DNA of 64,000 nt from DATKFM01 sp963851215 (GTDB lineage: Bacteria > Pseudomonadota > Alphaproteobacteria > Dongiales > Dongiaceae), in NCBI GenBank assembly GCA_963851215.1, contig CAWKOG010000021.1, positions 1-64,000 of the forward strand. The letters are read 5' to 3'. Numbering within the stretch: position 1 is the stretch's first letter; each line of letters opens with the position of its first letter. This document shows, in pieces, positions 38,684 to 49,617 of the stretch. The notes beneath the pieces are model-generated. The model saw only the letters and a program-made list of their open reading frames with translations, was not told the DNA's origin and searched no databases. The translations under genes were made by a program, and so were the position numbers.

Positions 38684-41600
38684 TCAATAGTCATAGCGCC
38701 AGTTGACGCCGACGGCGCTGTCGCCGGTGGCGGCCACGTCGCCGTCGACGGTGATCTGGGGCAGCACGCGCACTTCCACGCCCACCTTGCGGCTTTCGGG
38801 CGTCAGCCCCTGCTCCATCTTCAGGAAGACATCGTCGCTGACATATTTGCCGATCCGCACGCTGGAGCCCTCGACAGTCTGATCGGACAACTCGACGCTC
38901 AGCACATCGATACCGGTGGTGCGCCGGAGGCGATCGATGACGGACTCCTCGCCGGAGCCCGAGAGCTGCGCGGCGGCATGCACCAGCTGCGCTGCCTGCA
39001 GCGGCGACAGGCCGCCGGCGCCCTTGCCGAACATCAGCCGCGCCAGGACCTCATCCGACGGCAGCCCGCTTTCGGAGGAGAGCGCGAACTTCGGCGCCGA
39101 GGCGCGGCCCGTCACGTTCAGCCGCACCAGTTCGTCACCGGTGTTCGCCACGCCCAGGATATCCAGGTCCGGATCGTCGTCGCCGGAGAAGGTGACCGTG
39201 CCCCGCTCGATGCGGAAGATGGTACCGAACAAGTCGATGGTGCCGCGCGCCACTTCCAGCTTTCCCACAAGGCTCGGCGCGGCTAGGCTTTGGGACACCT
39301 GCAGCTCCCCGCGCCATTCCGAATCCAGCCCGCGCCCCCGCAAGAAGCTGCGGCCCGGCACGGTGACGGTGACGTCGAGCAGCAGCGGCGCGGACGGCGC
39401 AGGCGGCGGCGCATGAAACATCGCGGCTTTGTCCGCCGGCAGATTGATCTCCTCCACCTCAAGCCGCGCGATTTCCCGCGGCAGCCTGTCGGGAATGCGC
39501 AGCTCCGCCTCCTCGATGGTGAGCTTGCCCGAGAGCTGCGTACGCCCGGCCGTGCGGCCGAGGTGAAGATCGCCGCCGAGGGTGGCGCTCGTGTCGTTGC
39601 GCCGCAGCAGCTTGAACCTGGTCGTGCGCAGGTCGGCGTCATAGAGTAGATCGCCGGCGCCGATGAAGCGGACGAAGCCTTCGCCACTCATGCGTCCCGC
39701 TTCGCCATCGGTGGCAGATAGCGAGACCAGCTCGAGCCGGTCGCCGGCGCCGCGCAGCACCGCCTCCAGATCCCGCAACACCGTGCCGCTCTGCGCATTC
39801 TCATAGGCGCCGTCGCTGATCCGCGCCTCGCCGCTGAGCTGGGGCTTGGCCAGCGATCCGCCGACGCTCACGTCGGCATCAAGCCGTCCGCCGGCGGAAT
39901 CGCCGTAGAGGTCGACAACCTGTGGCACCAGTGCCAGATCCAGTTGCCCCTGCACACGCCCCTCGAGAGTGCCGCCGGTGTCCGGCGCAAGCTCGAATGG
40001 ATTGAGCCGGAAGCGCATCGGCGCCGATCCGGTCGCCGTGGCCGATAGACCAGTGCCGCTCTTCAACGTCGCCCGCAGCGTGCCGCGATTGTCGCGGAGC
40101 TCCAATCGGCCCTGCCCGGTCAGCGCGGCCGACTTGCCGACCGCCGCGCCCCGCTCGCGGATGTCAGCGAGATCGAGGTCGAGCAGCGCTGTCGGACGAT
40201 TGGGCGGTCCGGACACGGTGAGGTCGGCGCCGATCTGCCCGGCGAAGGGCAGGTCGGGAAAGACGATGGCGGCGGTCTCCATCGGCACGTCCTGCAGGGT
40301 CAGGTGGAAATCGGCCGACGGCGCGCCCAGCCGTCCACCGCCGCGCAGCGTGCCGCCGCCAATCGCCATATTGAAATCGTCGATTGCGACCCCACCGCGA
40401 TCCCGCCGCAAGGTGGCCGGCGCGCGGAGTTCGGCCGTCAGCGTATCGAAGCTGCCGTCGAACCGGTCCAGCCGGAGCCGCGTCTCCCGCGGCAGCAGCG
40501 CGACCTCGCCGGCGCTCTTGACCGAGAACGGCCGGTCCCAGGTCCCGTACGCGCTCTGCTCGAACCGCAGCGCATCGCTGCGGCCGTTCACGGTCAGTTG
40601 TCCGTTCTTCACCGCGAGGCCGTTATGCACGACGTCGGCGACCGTGAGGTCCGCGGTTCCCCCCGGCTTGCCGAAGACATCGGTCAATCGCCCTTTAATC
40701 GCCGCGCGCCCGAGCGTCCAGCGACCGCCCAGTTCGCCAGCCGCCAGATTGCGCGCCGTCAGATCGGCGACGACGGCTTGCGCCCCATCCGGCGCCGTTA
40801 GATCCAGATCGACACGCGCCGCACCGGACAGATCGTAGCCTGCGAGCGCACCCAGAGGCTTCAGGTTGTCGGAATCCGCACTGATCTTGCCGCTGAGCAA
40901 ACCCGCTGGCGACAGGGTCAGGTCCCCGGCGATCTTTGCGCCGGCCGTCGCGGCCTGAAAGATTCCGGAGTGACAGGGTATCATCGGCATAGCCATAGGC
41001 GCTCTTCACGGTCCCCGTCGCGCGCCCGCGGCTGAGCGTCAGGTCGATATCTCCCGTCGGCCCGGACACCACCTTATCGGCGGTGACTTGACCGGCGATG
41101 CGATCGAGCGAAACACCGGTGAGCGCCGGCTGCTCTATGACAATATCGGCAGTGGCGCGCGGATCGGCCATCGCCCCGCTCACCGTGCCGGTCGCCCGTG
41201 CGTCGCCGGTCATCGCCACGCCGACGATCGGCGTCAGCGCCGCCAGTTCCGGCAGCCGGAGATCGTAGTCGATCGCCCCTTCATCGCCGAGCGTGCCGTC
41301 CGCAGTCAGCGAGACCTTGGCCCCGTTCAACGTCGCGGCGGCGATGTGCAGCGTGTCCTCGTCATAAGCGCCGTCGAAATGGCCGTCGATCCCCGGGCCG
41401 ATCAGCGGCGCGAGCGGGCTGTCGGCTGTAAGGTCATCCACACGGGCATCGCCGTTGATGGCGAGCGGCTCGCCGCGCCGGCTCCGCGACACCTTGGCCG
41501 TGGCGGTGAGCCGGCCGTCCGCATCAATGCCCGTATCCGCCAGCAACGGCGCAATGCGGAACACCTCCAGGTCGCCAGTCAGGTCCAACGCATCACCGCT

Positions 41601-43435
41601 GAGGTCGGTCCTCCCGTTGGCAACCAGGGTTCCACCGGCGCCGCTCAGCTTCACATCGGACAGTTGTATCTCGTCATCGTCGAGCGCAACGGCGCCCGCA
41701 ATGGCCAGCTCTCTTCCCAGCAAGGCTTGAAGCGTGGGATCGCCGACCGACGAATCGCGCAGCCGCCCGTCCAGAGTCAGTTGGATTGGCGACGCCGTTT
41801 GCCGTTGCAGCATGACATGCAACGACGCCGCGCCGGTGGCATCGAAGTCCGCAAGGCGCGCCAGCGGCGCGATATCCGTAAGCTCGCCGTTTAGCGACGC
41901 GGCGATGCGCTGCCCGAATGCCGCCAAAGTGCCGGAACCGCCGATCTCCGCCTTGTCGCCCTTGAGACTTAGCGCGTCGATCTGCAGGTCGCCCGCCTGA
42001 AGATCGGCGGTGCCCTTCACCGACCAGTCGGGGCTCGGCCCAATCATTGCCGCCCAAGGCTCGCCATCGGTGATTGTCAGGCCTTCAAATCCGCCTTCCG
42101 CGTCCAGCGCGAGATCGGTTAGCAGATGCAAATCCCGGATGCCGACGCTGCCTGTCGCCTCGAGCTTCGCCCGCTGTGCCGATCCTTCCGGCAGTGCGAG
42201 AATTCTCCGCCGCCGCCGACAGCTTGAACTGCGGCCGTTCCAGCGCACCGGACAGCGAGCCCGAGAACTGCCCCGCGCCGATCTCCAGCGGCGCGAACCA
42301 TCGCCGCCAGCGCGCGGCGTCCCTGACCCGGAGATTTACATCCGCTTGAATCTGGCCGGCATCAAGATCGGCCACGCCGGAGATGTCGGCCTGAGCCTCC
42401 GTCGACGCCAGCTTGAATTGCTCGACGGCGAAGCGATGGCCGGGCTGCCACTGCACGCGCAGTGATGTGTCCATCGCGGGCGGCAGCAGGTCGGTGCCGG
42501 CCTGCAGCGTGCGTCCCGGCTCCATCCGGCCGTCGGCGGACACGGATATCGTCGGGCCGTAGCCGATGCCCAGATCGACATCCAGCGCGGCATCACCCGC
42601 CGAAGCGGCCAGCTTGCCCCGCCAAGCGGCGGCAGGACCGGTGCCATCCAGGCTCATCTGCACCGGCGGCAGTCCCGGCAATTCCAGCAGCCGCGCGATC
42701 AGGCCGCCGGCCGGTTCGGCGAGATCGGCCTTGAGCGCAAATTGCGCCGGCTCCTGCGCCATGCGCAAGGCAATCGCGGCATGCCCGGCCCGGGTGTCCA
42801 CTCGCCGCAGCTCCAGATCGAGGGCCGCATCGGTGGCATTCTCCACCGACAGCTTTCCGGCGAGGCTGACCGCCGCGGGTTCGCCGAGAACGGCAGGTGC
42901 GATCTCAAAGCGTCCGATCCGGATGTCCTCGACGCGTGTCGGCCAGGGCAACTGGGGCAGCTGGAGATCGAGGGTGAGACCGCCGGCGCTCTCCTCTTTC
43001 TCCGGCGGCGACAGCGGCATGCGGGACAGCGCCACGCGATCGGCGATCACCGAGTTCGATCTGCAGCCGCCCCGACAGCAGCGCGAACGGACTCCACGCC
43101 AGATCGAGCCGCTGGAGGCGAAGCCATTCGCCGTTCGCGTCGGCCATGACCACATCGAGAGCGGATGCGGTAAACGGCAATCGCCCCTCGATGCTTCCGA
43201 CTGAAACCGAGAATCCCGTCGCATCCGACAGTTCCGCCGAAAGCCCCTCGGCGATCCAGCGCTTGGCCGGTGCCGTCTGCAGCAACAGCAGTGCCGCTGC
43301 CACCAGCAGCGCGAGGCCGGCCACCAGCCGTGCCCCTCGCCTCAGCCATGTCTCCGCCAGATGTGCGAGGCCGGCCACCAGCCGCGCCCCTCGCCGCAGC
43401 CATGTCTTCGCCAACTGTTCCAGATCCGCCGCCAT
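38684..43435 (-). CDS. tamB: TamB, translocation and assembly module inner-membrane protein, frameshifted
   Basis: About 1580 residues if three slips (near 43060, 42195 and 40965) are repaired. One N-terminal membrane anchor (LVAGLALLVAAALLLLQTAP) is followed by repeated beta-rich AsmA/TamB segments and the conserved C-terminal DUF490 region (RGTIDLFGTIFRIERGTVTF, GKYVSDDVFLKMEQGL), ending with the aromatic beta-barrel-like GVNWRYDY. TamB bridges the periplasm and works with the outer-membrane TamA encoded immediately upstream; the start shares a base with the tamA stop (TGATG). In-frame domain order is complete, so the slips may be sequencing errors. The N-terminus contains an 18-codon tandem duplication. 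Confidence 0.9.
43311..43418. repeat. 54-bp tandem duplication in tamB 5' end
   Basis: Two units starting at 43311 and 43365, each beginning gcgaggccggccaccagccg. They encode the repeated peptide TWLRRGARLVAGLA just before and in the membrane anchor. Confidence 0.85.
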
Positions 43436-45252
43436 CAGAACGCCTGCCCGATGCCGACATAGAACTGGAAGGCGTCGTCGGTATCCCGCCGATTGATCGG
43501 GAAGGCGATATCGAACCGCAGCGGTCCGAATTCCGTGTAATAGCGGACGCCGACGCCAGCGCCCCACAGGATCCGCTCGTCGAATTCCGGCAGGGAATTG
43601 TCATAGACGTTGCCGCCCTCGATGAAAGCCACGCCGCCGACATCCTCGAACATCCGCCAGCGCAGTTCCGTTCCCAACTCCAGCAGCGAGCGCCCGCCGG
43701 TGGGATCGCCATCGGCGCCGATCGGCCCCAGCTCCTCATAGCCGTAAGCCCGTACCGACGAGGCGCCGCCGCCGTAAAGCCGCTTAGTTGCTGGGATATC
43801 GCCCGTCAATTTAGCCCCCACGATGGAACCGAAGCGGGCCCATACTGCCAGCACCAGCCTCCCATCTTCCTGCAGCGGCACATACACCGAATCCGACAGG
43901 CGCATGACCAGGAAATCCACATCCGAGCGGACGACCGACACGTACGGCGTCAGGGCCGCATTGGCGCGCGTGCCGCTCTTGGGATCCAGAAGGTCCGCCG
44001 TGTTGTCATAGGTAAAGGACAGCGGAAAGCTCAGCAGACCAAAGTCCTTCTTGTCGTTGTCTTCGTCGATGCGCTCGAGCTCGAAGCCGGCGCCGCCGGT
44101 TGTCGTCATGGTTTCGCTGAGTTGGTATTCAAAGCCGACATTCGTTCCCGCCGACTCGCTCTCATAGGATTCGCGGTTCTCTCGCTCCACCCGGATTGAC
44201 GAAAGGAAATCCAGGTCCGGCGACCAGACGCCGGGCTTGCGGAAATCGGCCCCCACGCCCTGGATCACGAAGCCGCTGGTAAGTGAGAGATTGAGGCTCT
44301 CGCCTTCATGAAACAGGTTGCGATGCTCCCAGAAAATTTTTCCCAGCGGTCCCTCGTTGGTGGAGTAGCGGAGACCGATGCCAATCGAGCGATGCTTGGC
44401 TTCCGTCAGCGTGACGGTCATCGGCAATTCTCCGTCGGCGTCAACCTTGTCGCCATGGGCGATGCGCACCGAGCCAAACACGCGCGTATCGACCAAGGTG
44501 ACGCGCCCGGCTTCCACCTCGCGGCTGTCATACAGCTCGCCACGACGCCAGGGCAGCAGCGACTGCACGAAATCCCGGTGCACATCCTTCAGCCCCTCGA
44601 TGGTCACCTCGCCGAACCGTGCCTTCGGCCCGGTATCGATCCGCCATTCGACGGTCATGCGCCGCGTCGCGTGATCGACGACCACCCGCCGGTCCTCCGC
44701 ACGCGCCAGCGGATAGGCCTGCTCGGCCAACAGGGCCAGCATCTTCTGCTCGGCATCGATCACCGGCTGGGAGGCGGCGACGCTTCCCGCCTCCAATCCG
44801 ATCTTCTTGGGATCGATGCGGATTCGGCCATCGCGCAGTGCCGGGTTGTCGCCGGCGATGGTGAACCCGGCCAAACGGTAGATCTCGCCAAGCGTAACTT
44901 GGATCACAACCGCCACCGGAGATTTCTTGGTGTCCACATCGTACGTCAACTCGGCATCGTAGTAGCCAAAAGACGCCAACGCTTCATCGAGGCGTGTCAG
45001 ATCAGATTCCGCCCGCCGGCGCAGCGCCGCCAAGGTCGGTGGCGGACGCTCGGTCTCCGTGAGCAGCACGGACAGCTCCTCGAGTTTTTCGCGCAGTTCC
45101 TCGTCCTCGATGCCGGCGATATCCACTGAATAGGGGACGTCCAGCGCCGCGACCGTCTGCGTCGCCAGTAAGATGAACAAGCACGGCGCCAGCCAGGAGG
45201 GACAGAACCAGATACAAAGTCGCGACCCTGCGACCATTCTCAATTGAGGCAT
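43435..45252 (-). CDS. tamA: TamA, outer-membrane Omp85-family protein
   Basis: About 605 residues from the ATG encoding MPQLRMVAGS; upstream in-frame starts exist (45291) but this one gives a signal peptide ending near ATQTVAA. Three POTRA-like domains lie in about 35-250 (for example SFGYYDAELTYDVD, ARFGEVTIEGLKDV), followed by a 16-strand-type barrel. The diagnostic loop motif RAYGYEELGP is present, and the protein ends in the barrel signal FQFYVGIGQAF. It inserts outer-membrane proteins together with TamB. Intact in this sequence. Confidence 0.93.
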   Translation of the reverse strand: MPQLRMVAGSRLCIWFCPSWLAPCLFILLATQTVAALDVPYSVDIAGIEDEELREKLEELSVLLTETERPPPTLAALRRRAESDLTRLDEALASFGYYDAELTYDVDTKKSPVAVVIQVTLGEIYRLAGFTIAGDNPALRDGRIRIDPKKIGLEAGSVAASQPVIDAEQKMLALLAEQAYPLARAEDRRVVVDHATRRMTVEWRIDTGPKARFGEVTIEGLKDVHRDFVQSLLPWRRGELYDSREVEAGRVTLVDTRVFGSVRIAHGDKVDADGELPMTVTLTEAKHRSIGIGLRYSTNEGPLGKIFWEHRNLFHEGESLNLSLTSGFVIQGVGADFRKPGVWSPDLDFLSSIRVERENRESYESESAGTNVGFEYQLSETMTTTGGAGFELERIDEDNDKKDFGLLSFPLSFTYDNTADLLDPKSGTRANAALTPYVSVVRSDVDFLVMRLSDSVYVPLQEDGRLVLAVWARFGSIVGAKLTGDIPATKRLYGGGASSVRAYGYEELGPIGADGDPTGGRSLLELGTELRWRMFEDVGGVAFIEGGNVYDNSLPEFDERILWGAGVGVRYYTEFGPLRFDIAFPINRRDTDDAFQFYVGIGQAF

Positions 45253-45453
45253 AGTCGCAATCGGCCATAGGAAACCCACTGCGTCAACCACAAGCCAACC
45301 CGCCTCACCACAACACCAAATAGCGCTGGGATCGGCCCATCTCGTGTCACATTGCTGTGTGCACCACCATAAAAATGTCTCTATTTGGCCTCCACCAAGT
45401 CACCGACCACTTGCCGCAGACCAGCGCATTCCCCCAATTTGACGCATGCACCA

Positions 45454-45564
45454 AATGGCTACGTGAACCTCAAGGGGTACTACGAGTTCGATGCCACAAC
45501 CCGGCCGGACGGCTGGAACGTCTGGCTGACCCTCTCATTCTCACCTCCCGCCCCGCCCGGGTAG
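45454..45564 (+). pseudogene. C-terminal remnant of an outer-membrane transporter-like protein
   Basis: 36 codons encode NGYVNLKGYYEFDATTRPDG followed by WNVWLTLSFSP and a stop. This is the usual C-terminal barrel strand pair of the 'MetA-pathway of phenol degradation'/transporter family common in Rhizobiales. There is no upstream coding part. Confidence 0.55.
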
Positions 45565-46185
45565 CAGTCAGCCACGGAGACGGGCCCGCATCGCCTGGCG
45601 AGCTGACCGCTAGCCTGAAGCGCGCCGAACCAGCCGCTCGCCGCGACACAGCTGCCCTTTGCCGCCCGGGTTCTCATGACTGCTTTTGGCACTTCTCGGA
45701 CGCTCTGGTGCCTTTGGGAGTTGGCCGCTATTGAGGGTTAGGCGGACGTAGTGCGGACTCGGCTGCTTCTGATCCAACTCGGATATGTGCGAACCGTGAA
45801 TCCATGGTCGGAGGCCTCCACTACCGCCACTAAACTTGGCAGGAACCGAATCATTAGCAGTGAAACGCAATTCACACAGCAGCTCCTGAGGGTGAGTGCC
45901 TTAATCGGTTAACCGAGACCTGTGATCAAAGTCACAGCACCCGCCATTGAGAAGGCCGATGTCTTCCTGATAGCCTAACGTTCGGATGGAACCTTCGATG
46001 CAAAGAGAGCACTCCGTCCTCGTCATTTCGCACTCAGTGGATTGTTGATGCCTGCGCTTGCCGGCGTGGCCCCCAGCGAGTCGGAGTAGCACCACTCGCA
46101 CCCGCCGTATCACCATGGGCGATCGACGGCAGCTATCGATCCGTAAAAAGACCGTAGTCAACTCCTCATTAGGGAAATCAGGGAC
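45565..46185. other. Long intergenic stretch before the beta-helix gene
   Basis: Contains one reverse copy of the dispersed element (about 45670-45770) and otherwise no gene I can support. agggac just before ATG 46186 is a weak ribosome-binding site. Confidence 0.4.
45670..45770. repeat. Dispersed intergenic element, copy (reverse)
   Basis: gcttttggcacttctcggac, then ggccgctattgagggttagg cggac, the reverse complement of the 5667 copy's agccctcaatagcg and gtccgagaagtgcc. Confidence 0.6.
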
Positions 46186-49050
46186 ATGAAGACGTTGGGT
46201 ATTCCCACTGGGATAGTATTTGCACTTGAGCTGATGCTCATTCCGCCGCACGCGGCACGGGCCACCACAATTTCAACTGGCGCGGCCTGTTCGCTGGTAG
46301 ACGCCATCGACAGCGCGAACACCAACGCCGCCGTTGGCGGCTGTACCGCCGGCGCCGCGGGCCTCGATACCATTGTCGTGACCCAGGACGTTCAACTGTC
46401 GATCGCCAACAATGTGTCGGGCGTCGACAACGGCTCAAACGGCCTTCCCATCGTCATCGAGGATCTGGTCATCACCGGCACCGGGCGGGGCATCACGCGC
46501 AGCACCGCGGCGGGAACCCCGGAGTTCCGGTTCCTGGAGATCGGAACCAATGCCGTTGCTGCGTCCGTCACCATTTCCGGCCTCCGCATGAGCAATGGAA
46601 GGGTCACCAGCGCGATTGGCGCGTCGGGCGGATGCATCTATCTTCGCAACGGCTCTCTCACCGTGGCCGACAGCACGCTGGAGACGTGCGTTGCAGAGGG
46701 GAATGACGGCGTCGCCGCCACGGCGAGCACTGGCAAAGGCGGCGCGATCTTTGCGGAGACGGGAACATTGGAGATCGCGAACAGCGCGTTCAACCTCAAC
46801 TCGGCGCGCGGGGGCGACACAACCTTCAATGGGGCCCGCGGCGGTGCTGCCGCGGGCGGCGCCATCCATGGGCGCGGCATCACGTCGCTGGTTCTGGAGA
46901 GCACCACGATGAGCAGCAACTCCGCCATCAGCGGCACCGGCGGCGCGGGCATCAGCCTGGGCGGCGCGGCCGAGGGCGGATGCATCTATCTTTTCGACGG
47001 CTCTCTCACCGTGGCCGACAGCACGCTGGAGGAATGCCTTGCGCAGGGGAGTGACAACGCCGCCGGCACGGCGGCGGGGGGCAGAGGCGGCGCGATCTAT
47101 GCGAACACGGGAACATTGGGGATCGCGAACAGCGCGTTCAACTTCAACTCGGCGCGCGGTGGCGCCACAAGCCTCGATGGGGCCTTCGGCATCGCGGCCG
47201 AGGGTGGCGCCGTTTATGCAAGCGAAATCGCGCCGTTCGTCCTGGAGAACACCACGATGTTCAGCAACTTCGCCATCGGCGGCGCGGGAGTCAGCTCGGG
47301 TGGCGTGGCGAAGGGCGGCGCGGTCTTGTTCGTCGATAGCAACGGGACTATGACCGGAACCGCCTTTATTGCCAACGCCGCCGGCGGCGGCGCCGCATCC
47401 GCGGCCGACGGCACCAGCGGTACCAGCCACGGCGGCGCCATAGCCTTCGAGGGCGACGTCCTTACCATCACGGACACCGACCTGACCGCCAATGTCGTCA
47501 CCGGTGCGGACAATCCGCAGGGACGCGGCGGCAATGTGCTTGGCGGCGCCATCTATTCGCACGGCGGCACGTTGGACATTGTGGAGTCTGATGTTTCCGA
47601 CAACGAGGCAAACGGCGGTACTGGAATTTCCTCGATCGACGACGGGCGTCCGCAGGGCGGCGGCCTCTATCTGGTCGATACCACTGCCACGATCGACGAT
47701 TGCAGCATAGAGTCCAACGCCGTCTCCGGTTACGAGCCAAAAGGCGGCGGAATCGCGGTTGTCGATGCAAGCGCCGCGGCGAGCCCGGTTCTGATCGCCC
47801 ATTCGACAATTGCATCCAACACCGCAGTCAGCAGTGCGAGTGCGTCCGGGCCGGCCAATGGCGGCGGAGTTTATCAGGAGCGGGATATGCTGACCCTCCG
47901 CAACACCACCCTGTCCGCCAACACCGCCGACGCAGGCGGCGGCCTGTTTCAGGACAACGGCACAACCATCGTGACGCTGAGCACATTCTCGGCCAACACG
48001 GCGAACACCGTCGGCGGCGCGATCGCGGTGGACAGCCCCGACCTCTTCGGCCACACAATGGACCTGAAAAACGTAACCATCAGCGGTAACTTTGCCGGCG
48101 CCACCGCGGGTGGGCTCTACATCACCGGCTCGCCGCTCGCGCCCGCCGTGACGACCGTCAATCTCCACAACACTGTCGTGACCAACAATACCAATGGCGG
48201 CATCCATCTGGCGGAAGATCACACGCAACCTGTGCTGGTATCCGGCAACAGCATCGTCGGGGCGCAGGCCAGCGGCGCGGATTGCAGCGCGGCCGGCGCC
48301 GTGGTCTTCACCAGCGATGGCGGGAATCTCGAAAGCGGCACGAGCTGCGCCTTTACCACAGCCTCCGACCAGCAGTCTGTGGCGGACCTGGGCCTTGATG
48401 TTCTCGGCAGCTACGGCGGCGAGACCCTGACTCACGATCTGCTGGTCAATTCACTCGCCATCAACTCAGGCAAGAAGCCGATTTGCAACCGCCAGGCCAA
48501 CAAGAAGGATCAGCGTGGCCTCGCGCGCTTCTATGATGGGAATGGGGATCGCGGCTTCGAGTGCGACAGCGGCGCGGTGGAGTATCAGGGCCTGCTCGCC
48601 AACCCCGGCTTCGAAGAGCCCTTGGATGCGGCCGGCGACTGGTCGCTGACGGCCTCTGGCGGCGGTGATGTTCGAACGCGATTGGTGGCGGCGCCGAGCG
48701 GCAAGTTCGCCTTCGTGTTCCAGGCCAACGCAGTGCTGGAAACCCTCAGCCAGACGCGTCCGATCTCGGGTGGGCCGGGCGAAACCTACAGGCTGACCCT
48801 GCTGGGGCAAGGTTCGGGTCTGACGGTCGGGGAAGAGATGACCATCACCCTTGAATCGAAAGCTGGCGGCGCAACCGTGGATACTCGGACCTGTAGGTTT
48901 GCGTTTCCGTCTGCCACCTTCTCTGCCCCACCCCCCGCCTGTGTGCTGAACACTACGGGTGCGTACGATGCCCTAAATGTAGTCGTCGGTTGGGATGGCG
49001 CGACCACGGGCTCGCTGTCACTTGATGCGATGTCGCTGACGCAAAGATAG
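46186..49050 (+). CDS. Exported beta-helix protein (choice-of-anchor Q type)
   Basis: 954 residues. Signal peptide MKTLGIPTGIVFALELMLIP with cleavage near HAARA. The mature part opens with CSLVDAIDSANTN, typical of Pmp-like/choice-of-anchor Q proteins, and continues as a right-handed beta-helix rich in GG(A/C)I-Y/F turns, NTTLSANTA-type rungs and Asn ladders. The region LNSLAINSG...FECDSGAVEY closes the helix, followed by a C-terminal beta-sandwich (NPGFEEPLDAAGDWSLTASG) similar to carbohydrate-binding modules. No barrel or LPXTG-like anchor. Two 116-residue units (148-263 and 264-379) are near copies. Probably a secreted or surface adhesin-like protein; substrate unknown. Confidence 0.88.
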   Translation: MKTLGIPTGIVFALELMLIPPHAARATTISTGAACSLVDAIDSANTNAAVGGCTAGAAGLDTIVVTQDVQLSIANNVSGVDNGSNGLPIVIEDLVITGTGRGITRSTAAGTPEFRFLEIGTNAVAASVTISGLRMSNGRVTSAIGASGGCIYLRNGSLTVADSTLETCVAEGNDGVAATASTGKGGAIFAETGTLEIANSAFNLNSARGGDTTFNGARGGAAAGGAIHGRGITSLVLESTTMSSNSAISGTGGAGISLGGAAEGGCIYLFDGSLTVADSTLEECLAQGSDNAAGTAAGGRGGAIYANTGTLGIANSAFNFNSARGGATSLDGAFGIAAEGGAVYASEIAPFVLENTTMFSNFAIGGAGVSSGGVAKGGAVLFVDSNGTMTGTAFIANAAGGGAASAADGTSGTSHGGAIAFEGDVLTITDTDLTANVVTGADNPQGRGGNVLGGAIYSHGGTLDIVESDVSDNEANGGTGISSIDDGRPQGGGLYLVDTTATIDDCSIESNAVSGYEPKGGGIAVVDASAAASPVLIAHSTIASNTAVSSASASGPANGGGVYQERDMLTLRNTTLSANTADAGGGLFQDNGTTIVTLSTFSANTANTVGGAIAVDSPDLFGHTMDLKNVTISGNFAGATAGGLYITGSPLAPAVTTVNLHNTVVTNNTNGGIHLAEDHTQPVLVSGNSIVGAQASGADCSAAGAVVFTSDGGNLESGTSCAFTTASDQQSVADLGLDVLGSYGGETLTHDLLVNSLAINSGKKPICNRQANKKDQRGLARFYDGNGDRGFECDSGAVEYQGLLANPGFEEPLDAAGDWSLTASGGGDVRTRLVAAPSGKFAFVFQANAVLETLSQTRPISGGPGETYRLTLLGQGSGLTVGEEMTITLESKAGGATVDTRTCRFAFPSATFSAPPPACVLNTTGAYDALNVVVGWDGATTGSLSLDAMSLTQR
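46627..47322. repeat. 348-bp tandem duplication inside the beta-helix gene
   Basis: Units start at 46627 and 46975 with ggcggatgcatctatctt and share long identical runs such as ggctctctcaccgtggccga. The period of 348 bp keeps the frame (116 codons). Confidence 0.85.
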
Positions 49051-49059
49051 TGGACGGTC

Positions 49060-49170
49060 ATTGGCCGAATGTCCGCTCCTGGCACGGAACTGCCGTGCCT
49101 ACGCCAATGGTTGAGGTCCGTTAACTGACCCTAAGCGGCCCTATCGGCGGTGCCCTCAAAGGGCAGCCTA
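49060..49170. repeat. Dispersed intergenic element, copy (reverse)
   Basis: gaatgtccgctcctggcac, then ttaactgaccctaagcggcc and gccctcaaagggcagcctat. Remaining bases to 49388 hold nothing I recognise. Confidence 0.6.
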
Positions 49171-49388
49171 TGACCCGTTGCAGACCTCTGTGTCGATCAG
49201 TCGAAAGCCTTCAGTTTGCGAAGCTGCCGTAGGCCTTCAGACGGAAGGCTCAAAATACTGTGTGCTCGCGCTTTGATCCTTTTACGTCGCAGCGACTGGC
49301 GGCATAATTACGCTTTGCCAAAATCGAGTTGGGACAGTCGGCAGACAGACAACGTCCTCGGGACGGGATCAATTACGGGAGGCCCAAG

Positions 49389-49532
49389 ATGCTCAGCACT
49401 TTAGCCAAGGCCTGTACGGTAATCTTTTTGTCGGTGAACTGTGCATTTGCCCAGTCGGATCCGATAGAGCCAAATGCCGGAATGTGGAAGCGGTCATGCT
49501 CGATCCGGGCGCCAGCGCCGCCTTGTAATTAG
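49389..49532 (+). pseudogene. Truncated exported protein
   Basis: 47 codons: MLSTLAKACTVIFLSVNCAF then AQSDPIEPNAGMWK. A clear signal peptide (cleavage after CAFA) with GGGAGG upstream. The mature start IEPNAGxW resembles the beginning of longer exported proteins that continue WVL..., and a nearby frame could supply that, so it is probably the head of a lost gene. Confidence 0.4.
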
Positions 49533-49617
49533 GCGCAGGATCAGCGTGTCAATCTCGAATTTGAACAACCGCATGGCATCGGGTGCGGCAGTGATGCTGT
49601 ATCGACCGCACATGGAT

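Noticed and set aside
39969..42465. Several long plus-strand frames across tamB
   Set aside because: Antisense to recognisable TamB domains, with compositional bias (Arg/Pro/Ser-rich) and no motifs.
43311..47322. CRISPR-like or VNTR array
   Set aside because: Only two-unit in-frame duplications inside genes; no short regular repeats with unique spacers anywhere in the window.
46435..48435. 666-codon minus-strand open frame
   Set aside because: It is antisense to the beta-helix gene; the repetitive GC-rich sense sequence explains the openness.
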